64,000 nucleotides of DNA from Candidatus Roizmanbacteria bacterium. Its GTDB lineage: Bacteria; Patescibacteriota; Microgenomatia; UBA1406; GWC2-37-13. Below, piece after piece: positions 7,207-15,587 of this stretch. The notes below the pieces were generated by a model. That model was not told the origin of the DNA. It saw only the letters and a list, made by a program, of their open reading frames with translations, and did not search any database. Location: assembly GCA_012798265.1 (NCBI GenBank), contig JAAZNM010000005.1, forward strand, positions 62,001 through 126,000, read 5' to 3'. The number at the start of each line of letters is the position of its first letter. Position 1 is the stretch's first letter. The position numbers were made by a program, and so were the translations under genes.

Positions 7207-9603
7207 TTATTCCTCGTCAAACCTCACCGACAAAGCGGCGATTATAAGCGAATAGTCCTGAGTGTCGACGACGCCGTCCATATTAAGGTCGGCTTTCCAT
7301 AGAGACTGATCGTCTTTTTTACCGAGATTGTTCGTCACCAAAGAGGTGTCGTACGAATTGACGACGCCATCCTGCTCCGGCAGATCGCCGACCAAGAGAG
7401 TGATTCCGGAGAAATCAAAGGCGTTTTGGCCTTTTTTTAAAGTAATCTTTCCTTCATCGCATCGATAACTGCCGGACAAAGTCTCGACAGGAGCGTTTTC
7501 GCAAATTTTTTTCTGGATATGGCGAAAACCCTTTATAAATAACCTGTAAGTATCATTTAAATATTGATCCTTAATATCAAGGTACACGTTACCCGTCCAC
7601 AGACCGTTGTCATTGGAGGTAAGATCGCCGCAACCGGTAGCCTTTGCCCCTTGGTTTGACAAAGCCTGGAGATTAACCCTGATCGTTTTGGCCGATGCCG
7701 GTTTTTTCGATATGCCTTGAAATTTAAGTTTCAAGCTCAAAACGACACTGCCGCTACTGCTGCAGGTCGGCATCGGTGTCGGAGACGGCGTTGCCGTTGG
7801 GGTTGGGGTTGCCGTCGGGATCGGGGTTTTGGTTGGGACCGCCGTTGGTGTTGGTGTTTTGGTGGGGGTCACGCTGGTTGACGGCGTCGGGGTTTTGGTG
7901 GGGGTTACGGTCACCGTCACCGACTGGGTCACGGTTGGCGTCGTTATGTTGCACTGAGGTGTCTTTTCGCCGATACCGCTGCAGGTCGGTCCCTGCTGGG
8001 TTCCGGCCGGCTGCTGGTCGATCTCAACCGCCCGCATCGCCTTATCGACCTCCACACAATAACTTGGGTTTGACGACCCGTAAAGATCGCTGCAAGCGCG
8101 AAGAACCGCATTATACATCGTCAAAAAGTTGGCCGATTGCGACAGATAATAAGTCAGGGCCCGATAGATTATCGGATGAGCCTTGGCTCTGGAGATACCG
8201 CTAATACTGCATCCGTTAAATGATCCGCCTGTCGCCATCAGATAAAAGGCTTTGTTTATAATGCCTTCATTGGCGTGTACTCCACCGTCGTCGCTGCTGC
8301 CGCAGGAATAGGAACCGGAAAAAAGTTTGTCCGGCTGGCTGTATTTGGTCGGATCGTCCATTCTTCTGATTACGCCGACGGTCGAACCCTCGCCCATCGT
8401 CCAGTTGTCATCAAGGGCATTGGCAAAGATATCGGAGATCGACTCGGCTAAGGCGCCGCTTTGGTAAGTGTAACTGAGACTGTCCCCCTCGACCCCATGG
8501 GTATATTCATGAGTAACGATATCGGTCATCGCCATACCGGAGCATAACACCAACACCTCGTCTTCAGGCAACCAAAAAGCGTTCGGACAGCTGTTGCCGT
8601 TATAATAAGCGTAGGCGACAATTTGCGAACCTTTGTTATCGTAACTGTCACGGCTGTATGTCTGTTTGTAATAGTTATAAACGCTACCTAAAATCGCATA
8701 GGTATTATCGACATCGGCTTTACCGTAAGACGCTCCTCCTTCCTGCCGACCCTTACAGGTGTTACCGCTGCAGGTCGGGTAATCGGCAACCGCCCGGTTA
8801 AGTACCGATCTTGTCAAGCTTTCGCTGTGGACGACCGTCCCGTTGACAAGATCGACAAAGTATCTCTTACCGAAAAAAGTTCCCGTTTTATAATCGCCGG
8901 TGACCGAGACCGCCAAAACCAGACGGTTACTCTCATCATCCCCCAACCCGACAACTCTTTTGTTGAAAATATACCGATCGGCTCGCACCACCTTAAGGAA
9001 AGCTTGACTACCCGCTTCTTCCCGGCTTTTTTTAACGGCTATCTCCTTGGCTTGATCGTCAGTAAGCTGGGCTTTTATCTCGTTAAAACCTTTTATTATG
9101 TTTCCTTCTATACCTGTCAGATCGTTGCCGTCTTTAAAATGGACAAAAACCTGTCCGGCATAAACCGGTATGCCGTTGAAATTCTGGTTGTAAAAAAAAT
9201 GCTCCCCTTTCAGACTAAAACCATGAGATTTAAGATAAGGATCTTCGCTGTCGGACTTTTTTGCCACCAAAGACAGTTGGCTGAAGTTTTCCCTGGGGAT
9301 GATCGTGTCCAAACTGACGCCGTTTTTTACCTTTAGATCGCGTCCCGCCAAAGAAACTATACCTAAAGAAGGTTGGCTAACGTTAATAAGCGTTGTGTCG
9401 TCCTTGCTATAAAGGGAAAACGAAACTACATTGTCCAGATCCTGATAGCGGGACGCTTTGACGGTTTTATCAAAATCAATCACCATCACCTCGGAATCGG
9501 CCCGACTTTTCTTGCTAAGAGAGTTATAAGATCGCTTAATGATAAATCCGAAGATCAAAAGACCGACTAACACTATGACTATTAACCGTTTATTTACTTT
9601 CAT
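7207..9603 (-). CDS. Thermolysin-family (M4) metallopeptidase with C-terminal dockerin
   Basis: Secreted or membrane-anchored zinc protease. Order of parts: N-terminal membrane helix; FTP/PepSY-like propeptide (about 70-200); M4 catalytic domain with HEYTH at about 363 (zinc His pair and catalytic Glu) and ALAESISD near 384 with the third zinc ligand Glu; Thr/Pro linker (about 545-615); a beta-rich module starting SLKLKFQGISKKPAS (about 623-730); then a type I dockerin (about 734-793) with DLNMDGVVDTQDY calcium loops. The ATG at 9603 overlaps the preceding gene by 14 bases. The dockerin suggests docking to a cohesin, probably one of the four encoded here. Confidence 0.9.
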   Translation of the reverse strand: MKVNKRLIVIVLVGLLIFGFIIKRSYNSLSKKSRADSEVMVIDFDKTVKASRYQDLDNVVSFSLYSKDDTTLINVSQPSLGIVSLAGRDLKVKNGVSLDTIIPRENFSQLSLVAKKSDSEDPYLKSHGFSLKGEHFFYNQNFNGIPVYAGQVFVHFKDGNDLTGIEGNIIKGFNEIKAQLTDDQAKEIAVKKSREEAGSQAFLKVVRADRYIFNKRVVGLGDDESNRLVLAVSVTGDYKTGTFFGKRYFVDLVNGTVVHSESLTRSVLNRAVADYPTCSGNTCKGRQEGGASYGKADVDNTYAILGSVYNYYKQTYSRDSYDNKGSQIVAYAYYNGNSCPNAFWLPEDEVLVLCSGMAMTDIVTHEYTHGVEGDSLSYTYQSGALAESISDIFANALDDNWTMGEGSTVGVIRRMDDPTKYSQPDKLFSGSYSCGSSDDGGVHANEGIINKAFYLMATGGSFNGCSISGISRAKAHPIIYRALTYYLSQSANFLTMYNAVLRACSDLYGSSNPSYCVEVDKAMRAVEIDQQPAGTQQGPTCSGIGEKTPQCNITTPTVTQSVTVTVTPTKTPTPSTSVTPTKTPTPTAVPTKTPIPTATPTPTATPSPTPMPTCSSSGSVVLSLKLKFQGISKKPASAKTIRVNLQALSNQGAKATGCGDLTSNDNGLWTGNVYLDIKDQYLNDTYRLFIKGFRHIQKKICENAPVETLSGSYRCDEGKITLKKGQNAFDFSGITLLVGDLPEQDGVVNSYDTSLVTNNLGKKDDQSLWKADLNMDGVVDTQDYSLIIAALSVRFDEE

Positions 9604-10420
9604 AATAAACCAGAGTAACCGTCCGATCACTACTAACCTCGCTCAATACGAAATTATAACCGAAAGAGGAAAAATTATCCTGTTTCAACCCCATAATCCC
9701 GCCTTCTTTAAAAAAAGACTCCTGTTTTTTTCCGTCCTTCATAACCCTGACGGTAATAACCGTCATGCAGTCCCGGCATCTGACATCGGGTTTTTCGACA
9801 CTTATAAGTTCTGCCGATAACCCCTTGGCCAAAGAGACGGGTTTGCCCAGATCAAGAGTTATTTTTTCCCCCGAACCGACACGAATATCCTCGGCTCGGC
9901 CAAGAATGTTAACGCTGTTGTCGTCGATCAGGTTAGTCTTGTTTCTCGTTCCCGCCTGCCAATCGATCTTAAAATCGATCATACCCTCTGCCTTCGTTTT
10001 GAATTTGATCTCGATCAACACAGTATTATCAAAAACAATATTGTTTTTTACCTCCGGTTTTTTCACTCCGGTGATGATTATCCTGTTTTTGAGCTGTTTT
10101 TTAAAGTATGAAAAGTCTGCCAACTGACGGCCCAAGCTCAACAGTATTACCTTATCTTCTGGATAATTGATGACTACGTCAAAACCGACGATGGGTTTTT
10201 TAACCGAATCGGCCACGACTATTATATTGCCTTCTTCTCCCGACACCAAAGACCGGCTACCTGATTGCAGTTTGATCGAGGCTTTCTGTTCTTTCACCGG
10301 TGCCGGTGTCACTGTAACAAGAGTACTTCCGCCTTTTAAGCGATTCAGTTGAATACTCCTCAAAAACAAAACAACCAAAAACAGGACGACGGTCACCACT
10401 AAGAAAACGGTTTTTTTCAT
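9590..10420 (-). CDS. Membrane-anchored cohesin-like protein with extra C-terminal domain
   Basis: An N-terminal membrane helix at about residues 3-20, a cohesin-like domain at about 45-170 (strands such as VGFDVVINYPEDKVILLSL and VLIEIKFKTKAEGMIDFKI), then a second beta-rich domain of about 100 residues with a CRDC motif. The second domain is unassigned. The ATG at 10420 lies 2 bases after the previous stop. An in-frame upstream start at 10486 would extend into that gene and gives no signal-like sequence. It overlaps the M4 peptidase start by 14 bases, so translation is likely coupled. Confidence 0.7.
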   Translation of the reverse strand: MKKTVFLVVTVVLFLVVLFLRSIQLNRLKGGSTLVTVTPAPVKEQKASIKLQSGSRSLVSGEEGNIIVVADSVKKPIVGFDVVINYPEDKVILLSLGRQLADFSYFKKQLKNRIIITGVKKPEVKNNIVFDNTVLIEIKFKTKAEGMIDFKIDWQAGTRNKTNLIDDNSVNILGRAEDIRVGSGEKITLDLGKPVSLAKGLSAELISVEKPDVRCRDCMTVITVRVMKDGKKQESFFKEGGIMGLKQDNFSSFGYNFVLSEVSSDRTVTLVYYESK

Positions 10421-10421
10421 T

Positions 10422-13400
10422 TTAAAGGTCGGGGCAAACGGCAATGTTTTTAAGAAGCAGGAATTTTTTCCCTTGAAGCTGGGCATCGGTCACCCCGGAA
10501 CAACCGTTACTGTTGCTGCAAAACTCAAAAGAATCGGCTATGACTTCGTCCAAGGCCGAAGAGTAGTTTATCTGCGGAGTTGATTGTTTTTTTATCGTCA
10601 AACCGGCGTTGGGATTGAAACTTAAGTTATCGGCGTTGCACGGAGAACAGTCCTTGGTAATTATGTTATTTATATTAAAGTCACCTATATACAGATTGGG
10701 GGTGTTTTTTGAGGAGTCGAGCGTCACGTTGGTATGGGTTTTGGAAGTGGATATTAGAGACATCAACAAGCTGTCTACCGGACTCGATATGCCTTGGCAG
10801 TTATTTAAATAATTTGAGGCATAAAAACCGTAAGTGGTCCCGTCCCGCATTAAACTGGTCGATGAAGGGGTCGGCGAAACGGTCGGACTGACCGTAACTT
10901 TAACGGTCGGCGAAACGGTAACGGTTATAGTCAAGGTCGGGATCTTGGTTGGGGTCAGGGTGATTGAAGGGGTCGGCGTCTTGGTCGGTGTCGATGTCGG
11001 GGTCAGGGTGATTGTTTTTTGCTCGCCTTCATCGGATCTTATTGATAATGCGTTAATCACCAATGAATAGTCCTGGGTGTCAACCACTTTATCGAGATTG
11101 ATGTCGGCCAGTTTTATCGACTCGCCGTCGGTTTTGCCGATGTTGTTACGAACTAATGAAGTATCGTACGAGTTCACTATACCGTCCTGGCTGGGAAGAT
11201 CACCGCTTAGCAAATAAATGTTGGTGAAGTCCAAGTTGTTGCTGCCGGCCTGAAGGGTAATCCGTCCGTCCTCGCAGTGATAAGTGCCGGCATAAGACTC
11301 CGCCGGCAAAGCATCACAGATTTTTTTCTGAACGTGTTTCGGACCTTTTATGAAAAACTTGTAGCCTGAACCGGGTTTGACATTGGTCAACGTCAACGAA
11401 CCCGTCCAGATACCCTTATCGTCAGAGGTGAAAGAAACATCGTCAAGCGACTGGGAGTAGGTCGCATTTTCCACCTTCGCCTTTACCGTCATTTTTTCCA
11501 AACCGGAGGCCGGTTTTTTAGTAATCCCCTGGAACTTCAACTTTAAGCTAACGATAACTGGAGCCGGACTGGTTGAAAGGTAGGGGGTTATCGTCGTTGT
11601 CGGCGTCACGGCTGATGTGACGGTAATAGTTGGCGTCAAAGTTGTCGCTGCTTGGCAACCACTTGCCTGGCTGTCCAAATCGCAGACTCCCGGACCGCCA
11701 AAAGCACCGACATCGGAGACCGATCCGTCGGGATTAAGTATGTCCGGACTGCCTTTTTTCCTGGCCGGAGAGTCGGACTTAAGATGAAAATCGGCCCCGT
11801 CTTTATTTATGAACTTCGGATCGGCATTGTTCAAAGACGACTGAATCACACACCATAGCGAGTCCGTTGCGCAACCGCTGGCATTGTTCCAAAAAAGGTT
11901 ATAAGCCAAAGTAAGATTCGCCTCCAGCTCTTTGGGAATATCGATACCCAACCCCTTTTTCCCGTCGCTTATGTTTTCGGCAAAGATGTTGTTTGATAAG
12001 TAGATGGTTCCGTCGCCGGTTTCGGGATTAGCGTCGATTACCGTATCGGAGTTGGTATCTTCGGTAACCGAACCATAAGCGGGATTGGCCGTTCCTGATA
12101 TATTGGTTTTATAGTAACAGGCGATCCGACCACTGCCCCCGGCCCCACCGACATAAGAGTTTGACCAACCGCTACCCCCGGCTCCACCGACAGCATTAAC
12201 CGAGTTAGTTCCCAGATTTACGGTATTGCCTATCAACTTTATTGAACCGCCGGCGCCGCCACCCCCGCCGCCGCCATACGAACCATTACTTGCTCCCGCC
12301 CCACCGTTACTATAGATAAATCCCCCTGAAGCGTTGATAGTGTCTGAGGCAATATAGACGATCCCGCCGCCGGCGCCGCCGTTGCTTCCCGTATAGGATG
12401 ACTGACTCACTTCGCCGGCGCCGCCACCCCCGCCACCCGAACCAAAATACAGTTTGGTCAAATTGGCGTTGGTCGTGGCAAAAACACCGCCGCCACCGCC
12501 GCCGCCGGCCCGACCGTGCCAATCCCAACCATAACTCCCTGTCCCGCCGGCACCACTACCTGACACGCCGCCGCTAACTCCTGGGTTATTGGATCCGTAT
12601 CCGCCTTGACCGCCGGCACCAGGACTACCGTATCCGCCGCCGCCGCCGCTACCCGGCAACCCATGGTAACTGCTGTGTCCGGCATACGCTCCGCCGCCGC
12701 CGCCGCCGGCACCGCCTTTACCCGAAGTACCGGACGAACCGTTATAGGCGCCGTAAGTTGAACCATAACCATATCCGCCACCACCCCCGCCGCCGCCGCA
12801 GTTATTGTTACTGTACCCGTTAGTACCGTACTGTCCGCCTGAAGCACCACCTGATGTCGACGGTTGCAAAGAATTACCGGCACAGAATGACTCGCCGCCG
12901 GCACCGCCGGCAAAGCTGGTTCCACCGGAACCCCCACGCCAACCACTGTCTGAAGTGTTTATCGTCCCAAAGTTATCGACCCTGTCGCTGGCCCTGAAAA
13001 ACATCACTCCTCCCCGGGCCCCGTCCCATTTGGATACGGTAAAAACAGCACTGCCGTTTACAGTCACTCTTTTATAATTCGGGACCCTTTGCAGCATTAC
13101 TCTTTGGGTATTGTTGGTCGTCCCCAAATTGGTGTCGTCATTGCTGTTTTCTCCATAGTACTTGACCTTATTGGTCGTAAAAGTAATCTTATCTCCGCTT
13201 ATGCTCTTTATTCTCAGGGCTTCGTAGTTACCCGTATTTACCCAGGATGAAGTCGTCCCTTCAAGGTTAATCAAAAGCACCTCGTCGTTATTGACTAGAC
13301 AGTTGGCAGCCGGCGTCGGTTTAACCCTGGCGTAGTCTGCTCCCAGTTCAAATACCGAAAAGTTGACGGCATCCCCCTGCTGGCTTTTGTCGGCGCAGCT

Positions 13401-14795
13401 CGTAGACCTTTGGCTAATCAAAGGTTGGGTATTGATATTAACCGTTCCCGTAACGGCGATATCTCCGTCAGAACCGCTACCCGGGTAGACCTTGACCGAT
13501 GCCGATGACGTACCCAAAACCGAACTGTCAGATAATGCCCTAGCCAGACTTAAGGTCTTTACCGCCTTCAAACCGGCCGTCTTATTGGCTACAAATGTGT
13601 TGTTTATCGCCTTTAGACTGCCACCGTTACCGGAGACCACCCCAGGCCGTTCGTTTTTGTAAAAAATACTGTTTTTTATGACCGCCTGAGCTCCCTGACT
13701 GACCAAAACACCTACTCCTCCATTCTCTTTAAAAACGTTTCCCGTGATGTTGGCAACGGCGCTGTCATAGAGATTGACTCCGGCACTGTCAAAACAGGTT
13801 TCGGTCGGAGTCTGGCTAAGACAGGTAACGCCATCAACCCGGCTAAATCCCGTGAACAAGATTTTTTTTATGTTTATGGTTCCGGCTCCGGCACAGACGC
13901 CGAACTGGGGTTTGGCTTTACTGTTTTTTCCGTCAAGTTTGGTGGTATTTTCTCCGACCAGATTAAGGTATTTGTTTTTCGTATCGATAAAACAGTTTAA
14001 AGTCGTTCCTGTTTTTGTAGTCACTTTGGAGACAGTGTCTTTTAAATAGTCTCCGGATTTAACCGTGATCGTCGAAGACAGGTTGCTGACTCCGGTCGTA
14101 TCTATCTTGACCGGCAAGACATTAACGGCTTTCTGTATACCTTCACCGCCGACAAAGGCACATTTGTCTTTGACAACCGTACCGCTTGGACAGACCGTAA
14201 GATTAAGGGCTTGGGTCGGATTGACTACAGTGTCAAAGACAGCGACCGGTTGGACACTGATCACCGTATCACCGCTAATTTTATAAACCGAGGAAAGACT
14301 CTCCTGGATGGGAATGATGCTTGAATCCGACTTCAGTTTTTTAATAGAGATGACAACCGCCTCTGCCGGCTGGCCGGCTGCCAACACCTTGCCGGTCGAC
14401 TCGACTATCTGACTCGACAAATCTATATAACCGTTACTGTTGACTTTTTGCAGATTACTACCATCATCCCCGTCCGATCTGACCGAGCCGATCTTGTAGT
14501 CGATTCCCGTTACTTCGATCCGGGTCTTATCGAAGTTGATCCTTGAGGTAAAAGCCCGCAGATTGACGGCCGATTCGGGATCGATCATCAAACTGAGGCT
14601 GGCCGTACCGTTACCGCTGTTTAATGAAACAGCCGCCTGACTGAAGTATAAAGATATTGTCTCTCCGGCAGCCCGACTTTTCTTTTGGGTATTTTGGTTA
14701 AAGTAAACGTAGCGGAAAACGGCGTAGGCAAAAACCAGGGTGACCGCCGATATAAAAAGAATGTTAGTTAATTTTTTTTTTAACGGTAAATCCAC
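10422..14795 (-). CDS. Giant surface protein: cohesin-like, beta-helix, Gly-rich and dockerin modules
   Basis: 1457 residues. Order of parts: N-terminal membrane helix (about 12-29); cohesin-like domain (about 45-170); right-handed beta-helix segment (about 298-415); a very Gly-rich stretch (about 612-892); a second beta-helix-like segment with a DxGAFGGPG ending (about 935-1040); Thr/Pro linker; a beta module SLKLKFQGITKKPAS (about 1079-1190) and type I dockerin (about 1194-1253, DINLDKVVDTQDY) like those of the M4 peptidase; a second Thr/Pro linker; and a C-terminal Cys-containing domain (1311-1457). The beta-helix suggests polysaccharide or surface binding, but no catalytic residues are recognised. 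Start is GTG. It carries both cohesin-like and dockerin domains. Confidence 0.8.
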   Translation of the reverse strand: MDLPLKKKLTNILFISAVTLVFAYAVFRYVYFNQNTQKKSRAAGETISLYFSQAAVSLNSGNGTASLSLMIDPESAVNLRAFTSRINFDKTRIEVTGIDYKIGSVRSDGDDGSNLQKVNSNGYIDLSSQIVESTGKVLAAGQPAEAVVISIKKLKSDSSIIPIQESLSSVYKISGDTVISVQPVAVFDTVVNPTQALNLTVCPSGTVVKDKCAFVGGEGIQKAVNVLPVKIDTTGVSNLSSTITVKSGDYLKDTVSKVTTKTGTTLNCFIDTKNKYLNLVGENTTKLDGKNSKAKPQFGVCAGAGTINIKKILFTGFSRVDGVTCLSQTPTETCFDSAGVNLYDSAVANITGNVFKENGGVGVLVSQGAQAVIKNSIFYKNERPGVVSGNGGSLKAINNTFVANKTAGLKAVKTLSLARALSDSSVLGTSSASVKVYPGSGSDGDIAVTGTVNINTQPLISQRSTSCADKSQQGDAVNFSVFELGADYARVKPTPAANCLVNNDEVLLINLEGTTSSWVNTGNYEALRIKSISGDKITFTTNKVKYYGENSNDDTNLGTTNNTQRVMLQRVPNYKRVTVNGSAVFTVSKWDGARGGVMFFRASDRVDNFGTINTSDSGWRGGSGGTSFAGGAGGESFCAGNSLQPSTSGGASGGQYGTNGYSNNNCGGGGGGGGYGYGSTYGAYNGSSGTSGKGGAGGGGGGAYAGHSSYHGLPGSGGGGGYGSPGAGGQGGYGSNNPGVSGGVSGSGAGGTGSYGWDWHGRAGGGGGGGVFATTNANLTKLYFGSGGGGGGAGEVSQSSYTGSNGGAGGGIVYIASDTINASGGFIYSNGGAGASNGSYGGGGGGGAGGSIKLIGNTVNLGTNSVNAVGGAGGSGWSNSYVGGAGGSGRIACYYKTNISGTANPAYGSVTEDTNSDTVIDANPETGDGTIYLSNNIFAENISDGKKGLGIDIPKELEANLTLAYNLFWNNASGCATDSLWCVIQSSLNNADPKFINKDGADFHLKSDSPARKKGSPDILNPDGSVSDVGAFGGPGVCDLDSQASGCQAATTLTPTITVTSAVTPTTTITPYLSTSPAPVIVSLKLKFQGITKKPASGLEKMTVKAKVENATYSQSLDDVSFTSDDKGIWTGSLTLTNVKPGSGYKFFIKGPKHVQKKICDALPAESYAGTYHCEDGRITLQAGSNNLDFTNIYLLSGDLPSQDGIVNSYDTSLVRNNIGKTDGESIKLADINLDKVVDTQDYSLVINALSIRSDEGEQKTITLTPTSTPTKTPTPSITLTPTKIPTLTITVTVSPTVKVTVSPTVSPTPSSTSLMRDGTTYGFYASNYLNNCQGISSPVDSLLMSLISTSKTHTNVTLDSSKNTPNLYIGDFNINNIITKDCSPCNADNLSFNPNAGLTIKKQSTPQINYSSALDEVIADSFEFCSNSNGCSGVTDAQLQGKKFLLLKNIAVCPDL

Positions 14796-14810
14796 GCCTG
14801 TATTTTTTAC

Positions 14811-15107
14811 TTATATTACTTTCAACAATCTGAAAAGCAAAAAGCTTATGAAATAAAAAAGTACTACTTGAAAAACCGGAATATACAAAGTCAAGAAGAT
14901 CGTCACTATCGCCAAAACAAAAAAGGCTTCGTTATGGATCGCCGGAAGCAGACCTTTGGTAATAAGCATAAGGATAACAATTGTCAAAAGTACTCGTTTA
15001 TCAAACCACCATAAAGACCAACCAAAAGCCCAAGCCAGTCCCAACAATACCGCGGCAAGAATAAGGAAGATCTCTTTTGTGTCAAAATAAAACGGTCCTA
15101 TATACAT
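14811..15107 (-). CDS. Small integral membrane protein, unknown function
   Basis: 98 residues, almost entirely hydrophobic, with about three to four membrane helices (near 12-30, 32-50, 55-72 and 75-95). No charged active-site pattern is recognised. It sits within the surface locus, 15 bases before the giant protein gene, and may help in its export or anchoring. That idea rests on position only. A -10-like box TACACT lies at 15115-15120, 7 bases before the ATG. Confidence 0.65.
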   Translation of the reverse strand: MYIGPFYFDTKEIFLILAAVLLGLAWAFGWSLWWFDKRVLLTIVILMLITKGLLPAIHNEAFFVLAIVTIFLTLYIPVFQVVLFYFISFLLFRLLKVI

Positions 15108-15114
15108 AAAATTA

Positions 15115-15120
15115 AGTGTA
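15115..15120 (-). promoter_or_regulatory. Possible internal -10 box, surface locus
   Basis: TACACT on the minus strand ending 7 bases before the ATG at 15107. It may start a sub-operon running from here to 5279. Confidence 0.4.
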
Positions 15121-15147
15121 AATTATTAAAAAATAAAAAACAAGCTG

Positions 15148-15579
15148 TTATTGGGTCTCAGGCTCCAGTACCGTGACTATCTGACCGTTAGGGTACTTCA
15201 GCTGACTGACCTTCATCTTTGTTCCCTGCTTGATGTTGATAAACGTTTTTTTTGACTTTGAGTCTTCGGCAGCCGATACGCCTTTGGCAACCGGTACAAA
15301 GACCAGGGCCGATTGGGGTTTGACGGTCGGTATGACTACCGACGAGGCCGTCTGACCGGAACCGGTTGGTTTTTGACTATTTTTCAAAGACGCGATAAAC
15401 CTGCCCGGCAACGAAGCAAAATACGAAGGGGCATTGATAACCCTATAGACGAAAAAGGGGTTGACCCTTGGAGTGTTGGCGACAAAAACCTGAGGAGCAA
15501 ATAACTTCACGGCCGCTACGCTAAAAAGCATGACCGCCAGTATTTTTATCTTTTTTGCCAAAAAATCGTTATTGTTCAT
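15148..15579 (-). CDS. Hypothetical membrane-anchored protein (143 aa)
   Basis: One N-terminal membrane helix (about residues 11-28), then a Ser/Thr/Pro/Val-rich stretch with no obvious fold. The C-terminus is Lys-rich (KTFINIKQGTKMKVSQL) and then ends VTVLEPETQ. No family recognised. The ATG at 15579 lies 9 bases after the stop of the Cys-rich gene and begins a good anchor sequence; the in-frame upstream extension has no support. It probably takes part in the same surface system. Confidence 0.6.
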   Translation of the reverse strand: MNNNDFLAKKIKILAVMLFSVAAVKLFAPQVFVANTPRVNPFFVYRVINAPSYFASLPGRFIASLKNSQKPTGSGQTASSVVIPTVKPQSALVFVPVAKGVSAAEDSKSKKTFINIKQGTKMKVSQLKYPNGQIVTVLEPETQ

Positions 15580-15587
15580 AAAATAAA

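Noticed and set aside
12300-12900. CRISPR-like tandem repeats
   Set aside because: The repeats are codon-level Gly runs of irregular length inside one reading frame, without equal spacers or an adjacent cas gene.
12120-12960. Alternative-frame open stretches on both strands through the Gly-rich region
   Set aside because: They are by-products of repeated GGN codons; the reading frame of the giant protein continues through and gives sensible flanking domains.
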